Program-made: the position numbers and the translations under genes
Assembly: GCF_035083965.1 (NCBI RefSeq)
Contig: NC_089724.1
Location: 21,542,474 to 21,606,473, forward strand
Length of the DNA stretch: 64,000 nucleotides
From: Branchiostoma lanceolatum
Taxonomy: Eukaryota > Chordata > Leptocardii > Amphioxiformes > Branchiostomatidae
Direction of reading: 5' to 3'
Shown: piece by piece, positions 1 to 12,703 of the stretch
How the letters are laid out: the number at the start of each line of letters is the position of its first letter
Position numbering within the stretch: the first letter of the stretch is position 1
The notes under the pieces: generated by a model
Database searches by the model: none
Seen by the model: only the letters and a program-made list of their open reading frames with translations
What the model was told of the DNA's origin: nothing

Positions 1-118
1 TATGATGCCGGTTTCACTCAAGTGAGTCACATCCTACACCCCCGCTGTTATTAAATCATAAGGGGCGGAGTTCCTCTTAAGTTCTGTCGGTGATATGAAG
101 AGGGTGGGGGGCACGCAG
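1..118 (-). other. 3' flank of ARF6
   Basis: This sequence lies downstream of the ARF6 stop codon and is probably its 3' UTR. I see no complete gene or clear polyadenylation signal on the minus strand before the window edge. Confidence 0.5.
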
Positions 119-715
<597 letters not shown>

Positions 716-972
716 TCAGATCCTGGCTCGTGTCAGCTTCCCTCCAACGCCTCGAGACCGCCCAACTTCCGGTACAGAATCACGCCGCTTTTCCGCAGTC
801 AGTTCCAACAGAACCCACCACAATCCCTTGTCCAGGGGTGCTATATGGTCCCGGGGAGCCTTACAGGTGACATCTGGCCGGGTACACAGCAGGAATCCTG
901 AGAAATCCAAGGAAAGAGAGACGGAAAAGTCGTTGAGGCAAAATGAACAGGCCGGAGGAATGCCCTAAAATG

Positions 973-984
973 TGCGCAAGCGCA
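973..984. promoter_or_regulatory. NRF1-like site
   Basis: TGCGCAAGCGCA resembles the palindromic NRF1 consensus (GCGCA/TGCGC halves) with one central mismatch. NRF1 sites are frequent in TATA-less housekeeping promoters, which fits ARF6. Confidence 0.4.
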
Positions 985-1012
985 ATGTGGGCGTGGATAC
1001 TTTCTCGCCTTT

Positions 1013-1022
1013 TCTCGCGAGA
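1013..1022. promoter_or_regulatory. TCTCGCGAGA core-promoter palindrome
   Basis: This is an exact 10-bp TCTCGCGAGA palindrome, an element known from TATA-less and often bidirectional animal promoters. It sits about 360 bp from each start codon, close to the middle of the ARF6/RSPH1 interval, and is flanked by further CG-rich sequence. Confidence 0.55.
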
Positions 1023-1255
1023 AGAAATGTACACTTTAACCGCATGTGTACTAAAAAGTATCAGCCACTTTCATGTGTCGTAATAATAAGGTAAAATGTC
1101 ACAAAACTGCTAATTTTTGATTCAATAAAATTGCAAAGTTGATAAAAATGCGTACATACTGCCGAGTGTGTCTTTACTAAAAGAAACAGAAGGCAAATTT
1201 TGTAATGGTTTAACGTTGCGGTTTGCTGTGGTTGCGAGATGTCAACGAGACTGTT

Positions 1256-1270
1256 GTTTCCAGTGGCAAC
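1256..1270 (+). promoter_or_regulatory. RFX X-box upstream of RSPH1
   Basis: GTTTCCAGTGGCAAC fits the X-box consensus RYYNYY-N(1-3)-RRNRAC. It lies about 100 bp upstream of the RSPH1 ATG. RFX factors drive motile-cilium genes from proximal X-boxes, so both the position and the target make sense. Direct use by RFX here is inferred. Confidence 0.65.
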
Positions 1271-1371
1271 AAAACATTCGCCCCGTTTTCACAGAGGAAC
1301 AGTCGGCTTGGCACGTCCTGCTCATCTTATCCAGTACATTCTAGTCTAACTACGATCACAGGTAGTGCATC

Positions 1372-3023
1372 ATGTCTGATATAGGTTCAGAAGAGTTTGA
1401 AGAAGAGGCCGGGCCGTACTTGGGCGAGTACGAGGGGGACAGGAACGAGGAGGGCGAGAGGCACGGTTACGGCAAGGCGACCCTCCCCAACGGAGACACA
1501 TTTGAGGGACAGTACGAACACGGCAAGAGGCATGGGTCTGGCACTTACAGGTACAAGGAAACTGTTTTGGGTATTCATAGTCAGTGTTAAGGCAACTCTC
1601 TTTATATATCACCTCGTAATCATGATTCGGCTCTTCAAAGAGTTGGCCATTCTACCATAAATGCAAAATTGAGATTCAGGGCACATCATGATGGCTAAAT
1701 TAATCGAATAATCAAAAGTTTAAAACATACATCAGGTTTTGTCACATTGTTTCTAACATATCTTGTCAGAGTTACTTATGTCATACAAGTGGTCCCTTTG
1801 TCTCACTCTTGGATTCCTCCATTCTTTCCTCCTCTTTTTCCAGATTTGTAATTTTGCTCAGTATCAATCATCTTGCTTTCCAGATTCAAGAACGGTGCCC
1901 GGTACATAGGAGAATACATCAAGGGTAAGAAACATGGCCAGGGCACCTTCATCTATCCTGATGGCTCCAAGTATGAAGGCAGCTGGGTAGACGACCAACG
2001 GCATGGATATGGCGTTTACTTCTACGTAAATGGAGACACTTTTGAAGGCGAGTGGCAAAACCATCAAAGACACGGGCAAGGCACTTACACGTACAAGGAA
2101 ACAGGAAGCAAGTACGTAGGCACGTGGGTAAATGGAAAGCCAGACGGAGCCGGGGAGATGGTCCATCTGAACCATCGCTACCAGGGGAGCTTCATGGCTG
2201 GTCACCCATCAGGACCGGGAAAGTACATCTTCGACATCGGCTGTGAACAGCACGGAGAGTACATCGCTGTGGAACAGGTGGGTGGAGTCATGCTACTAAG
2301 TTCTGCTGCTGGCAGCAGCTTACTCTAATCTGTAGAATATTCTAGAACCTACTGTAACTTAAATCAGTTACATACGAGTACAGTAGGAAAGAAAATAACA
2401 TCAAAGAAGGGTGTATGTACTTTTTGCATTTATAGCATTGATTGGTGGTTAACTCAATATCTGTACTTCAATGAAGGCTGCTGGGGGTGAGGAGGAAGAA
2501 GAGCCCATGATGGTGACCATCCCCAAGTGGAAGGCAGGGAAGATCACCCCCATCACTCTCAGGGCTGTTCAGGAGCCAGAGGAGCCTGCTGAGCCAGCAG
2601 AGGGGGAGACTGCACCAGAGGAAGCTGAAGGTAGGGACCAGAACACTTATCATCAAGGCTACTCTCAACAACCAAATCCAACAACCAAAATTGCTCCATA
2701 CACAAAGCAAAATCAGTAGGAATTTTGACGGGAGCAAACACTCAACTATTTTTTCTCAGTCTTGTGAATGGTTAATGAGACCAGGTCTGACTGGATTTCT
2801 CTTGCCTTATTGGTATGTTTGTATTGACTTCATTTCTTTTCCATCTCCAGGAGAGAAGCCAGCTGAACAGGCAGAGGGCGCCACAGAGGAAGAGCCTGCA
2901 GCAGAGGAGGCAGCTGCAGAGGAGGGGAATGCTGAGGCAGAAGAACCCACTGAAGCAGAGGGGGGTGAAGAGGCCCCTGCAGAGGAGCCAGCAGCTGAGG
3001 CAGAGGAGGGTGGGGAGAACTAG
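1372..3023 (+). CDS. RSPH1: Radial spoke head 1 homolog (MORN-repeat protein)
   Basis: Four coding exons, 1372-1550, 1884-2277, 2477-2630 and 2851-3023, join in phase to give 299 residues (human is slightly longer). The N-terminus [12 protein letters not shown] and about six MORN repeats (residues 20-185, with motifs such as [20 protein letters not shown] and HLNHRYQG) align closely with vertebrate RSPH1. The C-terminal third is a low-complexity Glu/Ala/Pro tail. RSPH1 is a component of the radial spoke head of motile 9+2 cilia and sperm flagella. Introns have GT-AG ends. Failure to splice intron 1 would end the protein after 72 residues. An RFX X-box lies about 100 bp upstream. It is convergent with EMC6. 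Confidence 0.95.
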
Positions 3024-4438
3024 GGGACAACCAAGGCTGAATTCCTCTAGTTCTAGTCTAGGGTTCCTGAATACCATTGGCTTCTTTTTGGATTCAACTG
3101 AAGCAAGAGTTTTGCCCACAAAATTGGCTTGTTTGGAGAGATATGAATCCCTTCCCAATATTGATGCAAGTTCTTTTCCCAGATTGAGACTATGTCTTTA
3201 ATCCCCTTATTAGAATTTGGCGCTAACCTATGTTTGGCTGTATGTATGTATGTAAGAAAATTGTTGATTTTAAGTTGTGAAAGGTTCCTCAGAGCCACCA
3301 TTTTTAGGTAAGGCTAAGACTACTGTAAAATATGGTGATGTCTTCTACAGCACAACTGGCAATTGCAGTAGATGTATATATAAGAGTTTTAACCATACCA
3401 TAAATGCACTTCCCATTGCTTGAATGTTGAATTCTACATGTTAGAAACCAGAAACTTGGGAGTACTAGAGAGTGAGATTTTTTACATCACAACTTAATAC
3501 CTTATGTAATAGAGACCAATAGAACTGTTTCTTGGGGTTCCACTCTTGTATTTGTACATGTACATATTCTTCTACAAAGAAATTAAAGTACTGACTTTTA
3601 TCACTTTCTGAATCATGGTTGATGCATATTTCCATGCCAATACCAACATACAAGCACAATGTACTTACTTAACCTTCACTCTATAAAATCATATTGTCTC
3701 AAAAACATCTCTTTTCAAATACTGTACAAATTATGATACTACAGGCTACAGCATGCAAAATCATGTTCAGCATACAAAACTAATACTTTAGTCTTGTATT
3801 GGTGGTGTCTAGTCTCAGTGCTTTCTCAGCACTTCTCAATATTTGTGTGATTTACTCATAAATCCTGGCTTCCATATAAAATGAGAACCAGCACAAAAAG
3901 CTGCACATAAGTTTCCAAATATACTAAGCAAGGTACAGTGTAGACTACACTGTACCTTGCTACAAACACACATCTTTCCATGGATCTTGTACAGTTTCCT
4001 TTTACTAATTTCTCCACAGTTTCTACTTAAGACTTTCTGTTGAAATTATCTGTATTGCATTAGCTAACCTCTTGTTTGAATCAAAACACTGCTCTCTGAA
4101 ATTACCATGTAGAAAATCATGGTTTGAGGTCAAAGGTTACATCTATATACTTATCACCACTTATATTATCATACGTGAGAGTACAGTACTAGAACACACA
4201 ATACCTTTGTTGATATGAGAAAAAAACAACCTTGCATAACAAATTCAACAAAATGAAAATGACAGCATAACATCTATCAACACAGATATTGCGATTCAAA
4301 GCTCAATGATGCTTCACATCTGAATAAAGAAGAGACAAATGCTGTCAATGTCAAGGGGAAACAGTAGGCAGAGGTTCTGCTACAGAATACTGTCCTTGAG
4401 GATGAAGATTTCACCCATCAGAATCGTGAGCACAGGCA
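3024..4438. other. Convergent 3' region between RSPH1 and EMC6
   Basis: These 1.4 kb are AT-rich and hold no credible gene. They should carry both 3' UTRs. Possible plus-strand polyadenylation signals are ATTAAA at 3592-3597 and AATAAA at 4323-4328. A perfect 17-bp inverted repeat sits at 3927-3961. I found no clear minus-strand signal for EMC6. Confidence 0.5.
3927..3961. repeat. Perfect 17-bp inverted repeat with 1-nt loop
   Basis: The arms 3927-3943 and 3945-3961 are exact reverse complements around a single A. It lies between the convergent 3' ends of RSPH1 and EMC6 and could form a hairpin in either transcript. It may equally be a mobile-element remnant. Confidence 0.7.
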
Positions 4439-5714
4439 TCAATAGACATGAACCATGCCGTATACAAATGTCCATGACAAGACGTATGTGAACAGTCCTC
4501 CCATCAGCCCGCTTGTGAAGATCCTCCAGCGAGATTTGAAGTACCTCCCCCAGCTGCTGCCAGCCTTCAGAATCAGCAGTAAGGACATGAGCAGGGAGGC
4601 CACAAAGTAGAAGATGAAGCCATACAGGGCCGTTAGTCCCAGCACGCCTGCCGTGGCTCCCGACAGTCCTGAGAAGGAAGTCCTGCAGAACTCCAGGATT
4701 GCATTGTTGGTCCTTATGGCAGCATCACTGCAGAGGAGGAAATAAGATGAAAAAGTTCATCATATAACCAAGGAGGTTTAACCTCCTTGATATAACTAAG
4801 CTATCAACATACCAAAAATCATGACGATCTGCTAACCTGCAGTTCCAAACAAGCCGCTAGGGGGCCACTGCAGTAACGTAGCATTATTAACTCGTTGAAA
4901 GTCAGATTTTCAAAATCAATTTTCTAGTGATTCCTATCCATAGTAAGATTAAAATTATAACACTATCACATTGCATATCGACCTTAATGGAGCAAAGTTT
5001 GCGATGCCGTTGAGTGTTGGGAACTCATTGGAAATCTGAGCACTGCCTGCGCCGCTTGGAAAGCAGCCATTATTTCAAATTTTCTGAACGTGGGGGATTC
5101 TGACCGATGTGTCCCGAATGCTTCTGGAGAATCAATCACGTGGCCATGGCTCAATGTGGTCGGACATTGTGACGTCACGCAGCCAAAAAACACGGTTACG
5201 GCTGGATTCTGGGCTGATTATACCCCTTTTGCGAATTTATTCTGTGATCTCTTTTGTAAACGCCCAAAGTATGAAATAATGATGCATGTGTGCTGGCAAA
5301 AGGAAATTATGTCAATTTTATACAGATTGGCTGAGATTGCCTTTAATATCCCGAACATTTGCAGTTTTAACGCCCTTTAATGCTTTGGGTGCTCTTAAGG
5401 CCATTTTTAACCTGTACTACGACTAGCCTTGAACATATAACGTTATAAAACCCCAGCTAGGATAGAAAACGAAGGATCGAACACCAAGATGGCTGGGGTG
5501 GGGGGTAAACTAGATGTTGTGATGTTGCATTTTAAACTGGGCTTTGAATATACATTTAGATTGAATGTGTTTAAGAATTTTTACACAAAAAAATGCATGA
5601 ACCAACTAGCTTGTACATCAGTGGATCACTGGACAGATAAGCGTACCTGTAGGCCTCCTGAGGCTTCATGTGACTGAGCTTCAAACCGCGCCGACCCATG
5701 CCTGCCATCTTCAT
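4439..5714 (-). CDS. EMC6: ER membrane protein complex subunit 6
   Basis: Two exons on the minus strand, 5714-5647 and 4727-4439, join as ...[13 protein letters not shown]... to give 118 residues (human 110). The segments [28 protein letters not shown] and [20 protein letters not shown] are diagnostic of EMC6 (formerly TMEM93). Hydrophobic stretches fit the family's transmembrane segments. The protein is a core subunit of the ER membrane complex, which inserts tail-anchored and multi-pass proteins. The start at 5714 ([10 protein letters not shown]) follows an in-frame upstream stop; Met at 5708 is an alternative two codons later. The N-terminal 20 residues are unlike human. It is divergent from WDR54, with 317 bp between the start codons. 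Confidence 0.95.
4764..4796. repeat. Palindromic repeat around AAGGAGGTTTAACCTCCTT
   Basis: Within the EMC6 intron a near-perfect palindrome (AAGGAGG/CCTCCTT arms with AT-rich shoulders) occurs. A second copy with the same core lies at 53031-53062 in a PDE intron, so this is a dispersed repeat. Confidence 0.55.
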
Positions 5715-6031
5715 TTTACTTCACAGGGGGCAGTTCGCAAACATTACATTCAATGGCCCTGCTAAAGCAATTTCAAAATATCAAAATAAAGTCAAACAAC
5801 ACTAAAAAGTTTGTATGAATCTTATTTTTGTCATTGCTATTGATTTTTTTATTAGTTTGTCTTGTTCTTGTTGTACGTATGATCTAAATTTGTGGGATTA
5901 TTGGAAGCTATATTTTAGGCAGCATGTTCTTCACAATGAACAGCTATATCGATCCCATGAAGCCGTGCGAAAGATAATCTAAACACATAGTTCCAGCAGA
6001 AACCAACGCCAGACACCTGTGTGCCACCAAC
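5715..6031. promoter_or_regulatory. Compact divergent promoter of EMC6 and WDR54
   Basis: Only 317 bp separate the two start codons, so both genes must share a bidirectional promoter here. The sequence is AT-rich and I see no TATA box, TCTCGCGAGA element or X-box that I would defend. Confidence 0.6.
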
Positions 6032-9000
6032 ATGTACTCTAAAAGCAAGACGATTCCTCTGCGGGGAAGTGCCAGCGCACTGTGCAACAATCTTTCTCTG
6101 AACCGCATCCCCGAGAAGAACCTGACGACCCACGCCGTGGTGCACCGATCAGCGGTAAACCTGGTGACGGTGTCCGGGCCGGTGACAGGGGAGGGGCAGC
6201 AGAATTTTCACCACAGACAGGTGGGTGACAAAATAATATCTCCATCCATGAAGGTTTATACAAGGGAGACATATCATCTCCTTGCTACATCATATTAAAG
6301 AAAAGCAAGCAAAGAAAACGGGTTAGAGTATACCTTGATACTGATAACGATTTGAATATGTTCCGTTGATAGAGCCCATTCCAAGTTCCGATCATGAGGA
6401 ACAAATTATTTCAAGAAAAACTTTATTTTTAAAACATAATAATTTTCTGATAACTTCATTCGTAAATTGTATCTTTGACCATTTTTGCAAACAATTTCTA
6501 GACCAATCAGCAAAATAGATTGCAGCCTTTTGGTAACAGTTGTATGTATTTTATGTTGTTGTTGTTGATGATGTCGTTAAATAACTGGGTTCCCGGAAAA
6601 GGTGGGTAGGGCTAGTGGGGTGTTCTATCTTAGCAGGCTACCCTTCCTGGACTGAAAGGGGGTTTGGACTCTAATGGAATTTCCTTGAGAAAAAGATGGG
6701 TCAAGCTGTGGGTGGGCTTGAGGGAAGGCAACTGATGTTATTACTGGGAGGATCGGATGGGCTGTGTGTGTGCTGTGGTGTTGGGTTGGGGGTTGTCTGG
6801 GTATCAATGAACAATCAGCATACACCTACAGGAATTCGTTATCCCCAGTTTTTGTCACTGTTATCTTCCCTGTGGCTACATGTTTATCTATGCATTTGTA
6901 TATTTGATGTTTTCTAACAAGGATTGTCCTAAAACTCACCTCTTCTATCAAAGCTCATTGGAGTTCCCTTGTTGTTGTTGTTACAGGTTACCTGCCGGGA
7001 AGCTGGACAACACACAGGGTCCATGGTTCTACAGGTGTGACTGTGCCCCCAGCATACACTAGATTGGCATAGTAAAATCACCCACAGACTATGGTTTAAT
7101 CTTTGTATTAGGCCAAGGGCCCATATTAAAAAACAACAATTAAAGCAACATTCAGGGTGCCAAGCACAGGATACATGTTTCGAGGGGGGAGGTCTGGAGG
7201 GGGTGCACACCCCTTCAAAAGGAGAGCAGCTTTTGCATTTTGCCTTTTTCTGACATAAATGGAAGTCATTTCCTGCAGCTTCAGCTTTACATTTCCAGTT
7301 TTGAACAAAATTACAGGCTTAGCTGGGGAAATATCGGAAGAAAAACTAAATACCCTAACATTGAAAATCAACAGGATCGAGCTGGGATTAGAACAGGATG
7401 GAAGAGTGCCACTGTTCCATTCTTTAGGGAGATGTTAAATAAAGACTGTCGGTTATGAAAAAATGATTGAAATGATCACCAAGCAGGATAAGTTGCATAG
7501 AGAACATGTAAACAAAGATGTAGGATGGACACTAGTATTTGTTGATGTGATAATTACGAGAGTAAAATCCTGCATGCTGCTCTTTGACATCTTGTAATAC
7601 CATTTCCAGGAGTTAAATGTGTATAGTACTGTATAGAAACTTGATCGGCTTTTGTTAGTAGGATGTTCAATACTGTACATACAGTCATTTTCTTGTGTCC
7701 CAGGCCAAATGGTGTCAACTGGCAACAAGAAACCTGCTTGTCATTACATCACAGAAGGGAGTGCAGGTTTGTAATGTCCAAATTGTCTATCAATATGACA
7801 AATGACAAGTTTGCACTTGAAATTATTCCTCCAACGTTAAACAGCTTATGGTAGTTTGTAGGCACAATTTCAGCCAGGAACATTGATGTTCTGTGGTGTC
7901 AATGACATGAATTCATGTTCAAAGTTAGATCCCATCTGTTACGTATGGTTAGTCTGCAATACCTTTTTTGGAAATAAGGTTCACTTTACCATATAACTCT
8001 AGTTTCAGTACCCAGTGTGAAAGGGTAGTTGCTGTAATAGGTACCTGGAAGCAGTGCCCTCTAGTGCATAAGAGCCATACTGCAGTTGCCTCAGTGCATT
8101 ACTTCTGAAATGTCAAATCTAAGAGTTTTTACTATAGCATCTAGAAAATGAATCGAAATGTATCTCTCTATAGGAGAATGATATAAGTATCTAAAAGTTC
8201 CAAATAGGTGTGAACAGTGCTGCTATTTGTGTTGACAGATATTTGAACAGGACGGGGCCATCATGGTTTTCTGGCACGCCCTAGGAGCTGCAGAGAGTGT
8301 CAGCGGTGAGTGAAGATGATGCATGTACATTTGTTGGTGCCTGTATTGTCATGCAAGGTAGAGTTTACACTCAAGTATTGGCTATGCTGTTTTAATCAGA
8401 ACTTTTGGACCACAAATTGCTGCAATTTCAATATCTGTACATGATAATATACATGGTAGGATTAACTGGATATTGTCTGACACTTTCACAGCAATGGCCG
8501 CACTTGTTTCACTCAATTCATCATAAATTTGTGACCTGATTGTAATTGTTTTGTGTAGACACATTTGAACATGTCTTCTCCCTCCTCCCAGGATACAGCA
8601 CATTTGCAAGAGGTGTAGCACCGGTGGCAGGGAGCCTCATCTGTGTTGGTCAGTAAAGCTCATTGCTAGGGCAAATGGACACATGGATTTATATATGCGA
8701 GTCTGCTGAAGAGAAAAATGGTTTTTGTATTGGGAATAGGTAATTTATGTATGGGACAGGGTTAAACTGGAAGAAGGTTAGCAGTTTTGAAGAGAAAGTG
8801 GGTGTAGACATAGATGATAGACATAGATACTGATGTGATATTATATCTTCTTTGCATATAACTTCATTATAAGACTACATGTGCATGAAATTTGAGTTTA
8901 GCATGTTTGCTTGAAAAACAGTTAAGAAATACGTGACAATTTGGAGACTTGAAATTACAATCAATGCCAACATTTTGATATTTGAGTTTTTTTGCCTGAC

Positions 9001-11190
9001 ATATTAGGTACTTCCTCGGGCAATGTGCTGTGCTTCAACATTCCCCCCAAGGGTCCGAATGTGACATTAACAGAGACCATGAAGGGTCATTCCTCTGCTA
9101 TCACTGACATCACCAGCACTGGGCACACAGGCGACACTGTTGTCACGGCTGACGACAGTGGAAATATCATCGTCTGGAAGGGACCAAAGTTTGTGGAAGT
9201 GACACGAATCTCTGGGAGTCGGTATGTTTTTGAAGATGGAAAATTCCAGAAATGCTTGGGCATATTTTCTCTAAGATTGTAACATGTTAATCTAGACTTG
9301 AGTATCCTATACTTTTGGTCAGAATTACAAAATGTACCTCTTATGGGCTCAATACTAATTCTCTAGATGGGCCAGTGACGGGAGCTATCATCCCTAGAAG
9401 TCTAAATTTGTTAGAAGATAAAGCTGTCATTATATGATTATCATTATGTCCACAGTTTCACTTTGTCTTGCAAAACCCAGTTGATCAAGTTGCTACAACT
9501 ACAATGTCACTCATGGTTCTCCCACAGGAACCCAGCCTGCTGCATATGTCTGTGGAAGGACACAGTCATCGCAGCGTACAGTACCGGTCACATCCGCCTG
9601 TTCGGAGCAGAGACCGGTAACATTCATGCCGAGGTGTGCGCCCACGCTCGCTGGGTCAGCTCACTGGACATGTTGCCTGAATCTGGACTGGTAAGTGATG
9701 TGGACTGTGGAGTGTCCCTGTAGCTCAAGTTGTAGCAGCCTCACAGTTGAGATCCTGGGTGTAACTGGGAGACCCTGGGTGAAATCTGGGGAAGGGCATC
9801 TCAGTTGGAGCTGCACCCATCTTTCAAAAGGGACGTATATTGGGGGCTCCGTGTTTGAGGAGGTGCCTTAACCCTCAAACACCCAGACCTATTTTTGCGA
9901 CTAAAATGACTGAGCAGGGTCAAAAAAATGACCCCAAAATGTTTTGTTCAGTAAAACCTCCCTTTTCACTTTTTTCACTGATTTTTATCCATGCATCGCT
10001 TCATCAATGTAAGAGAAATGTTTTGGCATCCTATACAACGTCAACAGTATTGTGCCCATCTCCCTAGAAAATTGTGAGAGGTTAGAAAAGATGTCTACTG
10101 ACAAACTCACGGAAGGATTTTTTTTCAGATCAAACATGTTCAAATAGCACGTCAAAATCCACGCCTTGGGTCAAAAATGACCCCACTCGGGTGTTTGAGG
10201 GTTAAGCACGTTAAAGGGGCAGGGCTAGCAACCCCTCCCTGTGAGAATATAATCTGGTACAAAAACAGCAAGGAAATTTGCTGTCCTATACATTGTATGT
10301 GCTACGCATTTAGGCACTACAAGGCAAACAACAAGAACAAGTGTTGTGGCCTGGGGAAAATATGTCAAATATTGTTTCATGTGCATGAATATGTACAAAT
10401 GTATATTCATTGCATGCAGTACTGAAATTGTTTTTTTTATTTTCTACAGCTAATATCAGCAAGTGAAGACTCATATGCCCGTATTTGGCAGCTCAAAAAG
10501 GGTAACACAACAGAGGTGAGTACATGTGGGCTTCCAAAATGTATGCTGTGTGACCATGCTTTTCAAACAATCTTTTTACCTCCCTGCTGTTTTCAAAACG
10601 GTCTATACTGGACACATAAAGTTATTACTTAGCGATCAATTAGTCTTCAGGATGCTGATATGTTTGCTTTTCCCTTTTCCAAACAGAACTATTGTCTGGT
10701 ACATGTACCTTTGCTGTGTCATCATGATTATGTTGATACTGTACTTCTTGTCAATGATTTGTGAACTGTACCTTAATTCTAGCTAATTCAATGGCCACTA
10801 GTTGACCGCTCAAATGTCATCATTGCAAATATTTGATAACTAACATTTGAGACAGTAATGTTTGTTCCCACCGTTAAAATTAAATGCAGTGAACTACTCC
10901 CTTTTCCCCCAACCACTAAGATTACCGACCGCTATATCAAAGTGATTTACAGTAATTCAGGACAGGATTTTGAAAGTGTCACAAGATCACAAATGGTGTC
11001 TTATGCATTTATTTCAATATGTGAATGATCTCACTGTGTCCAATTTGTTGTCCTGTAGGTTGAACATGTCCATTCAGAATGTGTGACAGACATACAGCTG
11101 TGTGGAGCCAAGTTCACCAGTCCGGACGGGAGGGCATTCGCTGTGACAGGATATGACACAAACGAGATCATCTACTATGTGCAGAACTAG
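6032..11190 (+). CDS. WDR54: WD repeat-containing protein 54
   Basis: Nine exons, 6032-6220, 6987-7034, 7704-7766, 8239-8305, 8592-8648, 9008-9221, 9528-9690, 10450-10515 and 11059-11190, join in phase to 332 residues (human about 334). Diagnostic stretches are IPLRGSASALCNNLS at the N-terminus, GYSTFARGVA, NVLCFNIPPKGPN, VVTADDSGNIIVWKG, AYSTGHIRLFGAETGNIHAEVCAHAR and the C-terminal CGAKFTSPDGRAFAVTGYDTNEI. The family folds as a WD40 beta-propeller; its cellular role is poorly defined. Exons 2-5 are only 48-67 nt and cannot be found by ORF length alone. Exon 2 (VTCREAGQHTGSMVLQ) is the least conserved and the least certain. A good polyadenylation signal lies at 11839-11844. It is convergent with the HEATR4-like gene. 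Confidence 0.93.
9726..9876 (+). mobile_element. SINE-like repeat copy in WDR54 intron 7
   Basis: A block beginning near GTAGCAGCCTCACAGTTGAG and running through GGGAAGGGCATCTC and CTGCACCCATCTTTC to GAGGAGGTGCC reappears in inverted orientation at 45405-45575 in a PDE intron, with about 75% identity by eye. The order of a tRNA-like head followed by the GGCAxxxC-type body is typical of invertebrate SINEs. It is not translated. Confidence 0.6.
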
Positions 11191-11838
11191 CTTATTAATG
11201 TGCAAGAAAACACTCTCAAACACTCTTAAGTCTCTAAGTGACAGGGTTTTGACTCCAGTACATGCATTGATGTTGGATATTGTCCCTTTGGTTTTTAACC
11301 AGAACAGTTAGTAAGACTTTCACCTCATCATTGAAGGGGGAAAGATCCATGAAGGGCCTAGAGATTGACTTATGTCAGAGATTGACTTCTCAATTTTATC
11401 ATATTGATGTGCACAAATTAGTTGGTATGAGTGTCTGAGTAATATATATATAGTATCTTTTTTTGTCGTTAAGTTGTTGCACCCATTTTGTGCACTACCT
11501 ATGTTTTTGTAATATATATTCTTGTAGAGTTGATAATTTCACATGGTGGAAGTTTCAGTGATATAGTAGTTCAGGTATAGATATGTCTATGGGACCAATA
11601 CCAGGAGATCTGGTAGATATGTTGCTTTAGAGCTGACAGCCAAGATGTTATATGACTGTGTGTCCAGTGCACCTTTAAGACTAATGTGTCATGTTGTAGT
11701 AAATGTAAATATGTTGATCTGTTACTGTTGGTTTTACCTTCTTGTCATATACATTTCCTAGTGTCAAAAATGTACTACAAGCTGCTCAAAGTGTGATGGT
11801 GAGGTATATCTTGGTATAAAGATAAATATCGTCTCTTG

Positions 11839-11844
11839 AATAAA
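11839..11844 (+). terminator. Polyadenylation signal AATAAA for WDR54
   Basis: A canonical AATAAA lies 650 bp after the WDR54 stop codon, the first canonical signal in the 3' flank. Confidence 0.55.
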
Positions 11845-12466
11845 ACTATAAAAAATGATACAAGTAACGTTACATGTCGTAGTTGATTAGGAGCTAGTTT
11901 GCATGAGCAAAATTGTAAATCTGCTGAATTCCATGATGAACAGCGGTTACTATACGGAGGATGGTGCCCAGGCTATTCCATGATAGGACTCTCAAACATG
12001 TGACATATGTAACTGAGAAAGAGGAATATCGATGGATATCAATCATGCAAAGTTAGAGTGCCTTAGACGAGAAAATGAATTCCCACAAATAATCATATAT
12101 TGCACATCATTATCTTGTCAAGGACCTATATGTAACATAACAAAGTCCTGCCTGCGGCTTCTATTTCTCTAGTTTTGGCATTTTGGAACTTGGTTGGTTA
12201 GAGGTAATGTGTCCCTAGATGAGTGGCCATTCACAGCACCTATGTTGGAAGCATGGTAATAATGAACTGCCAACACAACAGGCTGTTCAAGTCCGTGATT
12301 CACTGTTGTTGTCGGATGCCTTTTGTAACGTACTGCTTTCTGTCAAAGTAACTTGTATCATACTACTGTCTTAGCATGAATTTTGGGGCTGTTAACATTT
12401 GTGTGTTTTTATTACACAAATATGTGTAGAAAAACAAGCTGATTGAAGATGTACAGAAAAAAATCA

Positions 12467-12472
12467 TTTATT
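12467..12472 (-). terminator. Polyadenylation signal AATAAA for the HEATR4-like gene
   Basis: The plus-strand tttatt reads AATAAA on the minus strand, about 230 bp downstream of the stop codon at 12704. Confidence 0.55.
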
Positions 12473-12703
12473 TCATCATTTATATATAATAATCTCCACA
12501 GGAGGAAAATTACGTACAAAGTATTTGGTTATGAAATATACCATACTGCAACTTGTATGAAAGAATTTGCCATGTAAATTCATGTACAATGGATATATGT
12601 ACAAATTATGGTCAATGAGTAATGTAATATTATACAATTTGGAATACTTTGCCACATCATTCTAATGGCACAAGTTTAATCTCAAGGTGAGGATAAGGAT
12701 CAG

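Larger units (their letters stand above)
11191..12703. other. Convergent 3' region between WDR54 and the HEATR4-like gene
   Basis: There is no credible gene in these 1.5 kb. AATAAA at 11839-11844 is the likely WDR54 signal. On the minus strand AATAAA (plus-strand tttatt, 12467-12472) is well placed about 230 bp past the HEATR4-like stop. Confidence 0.6.
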
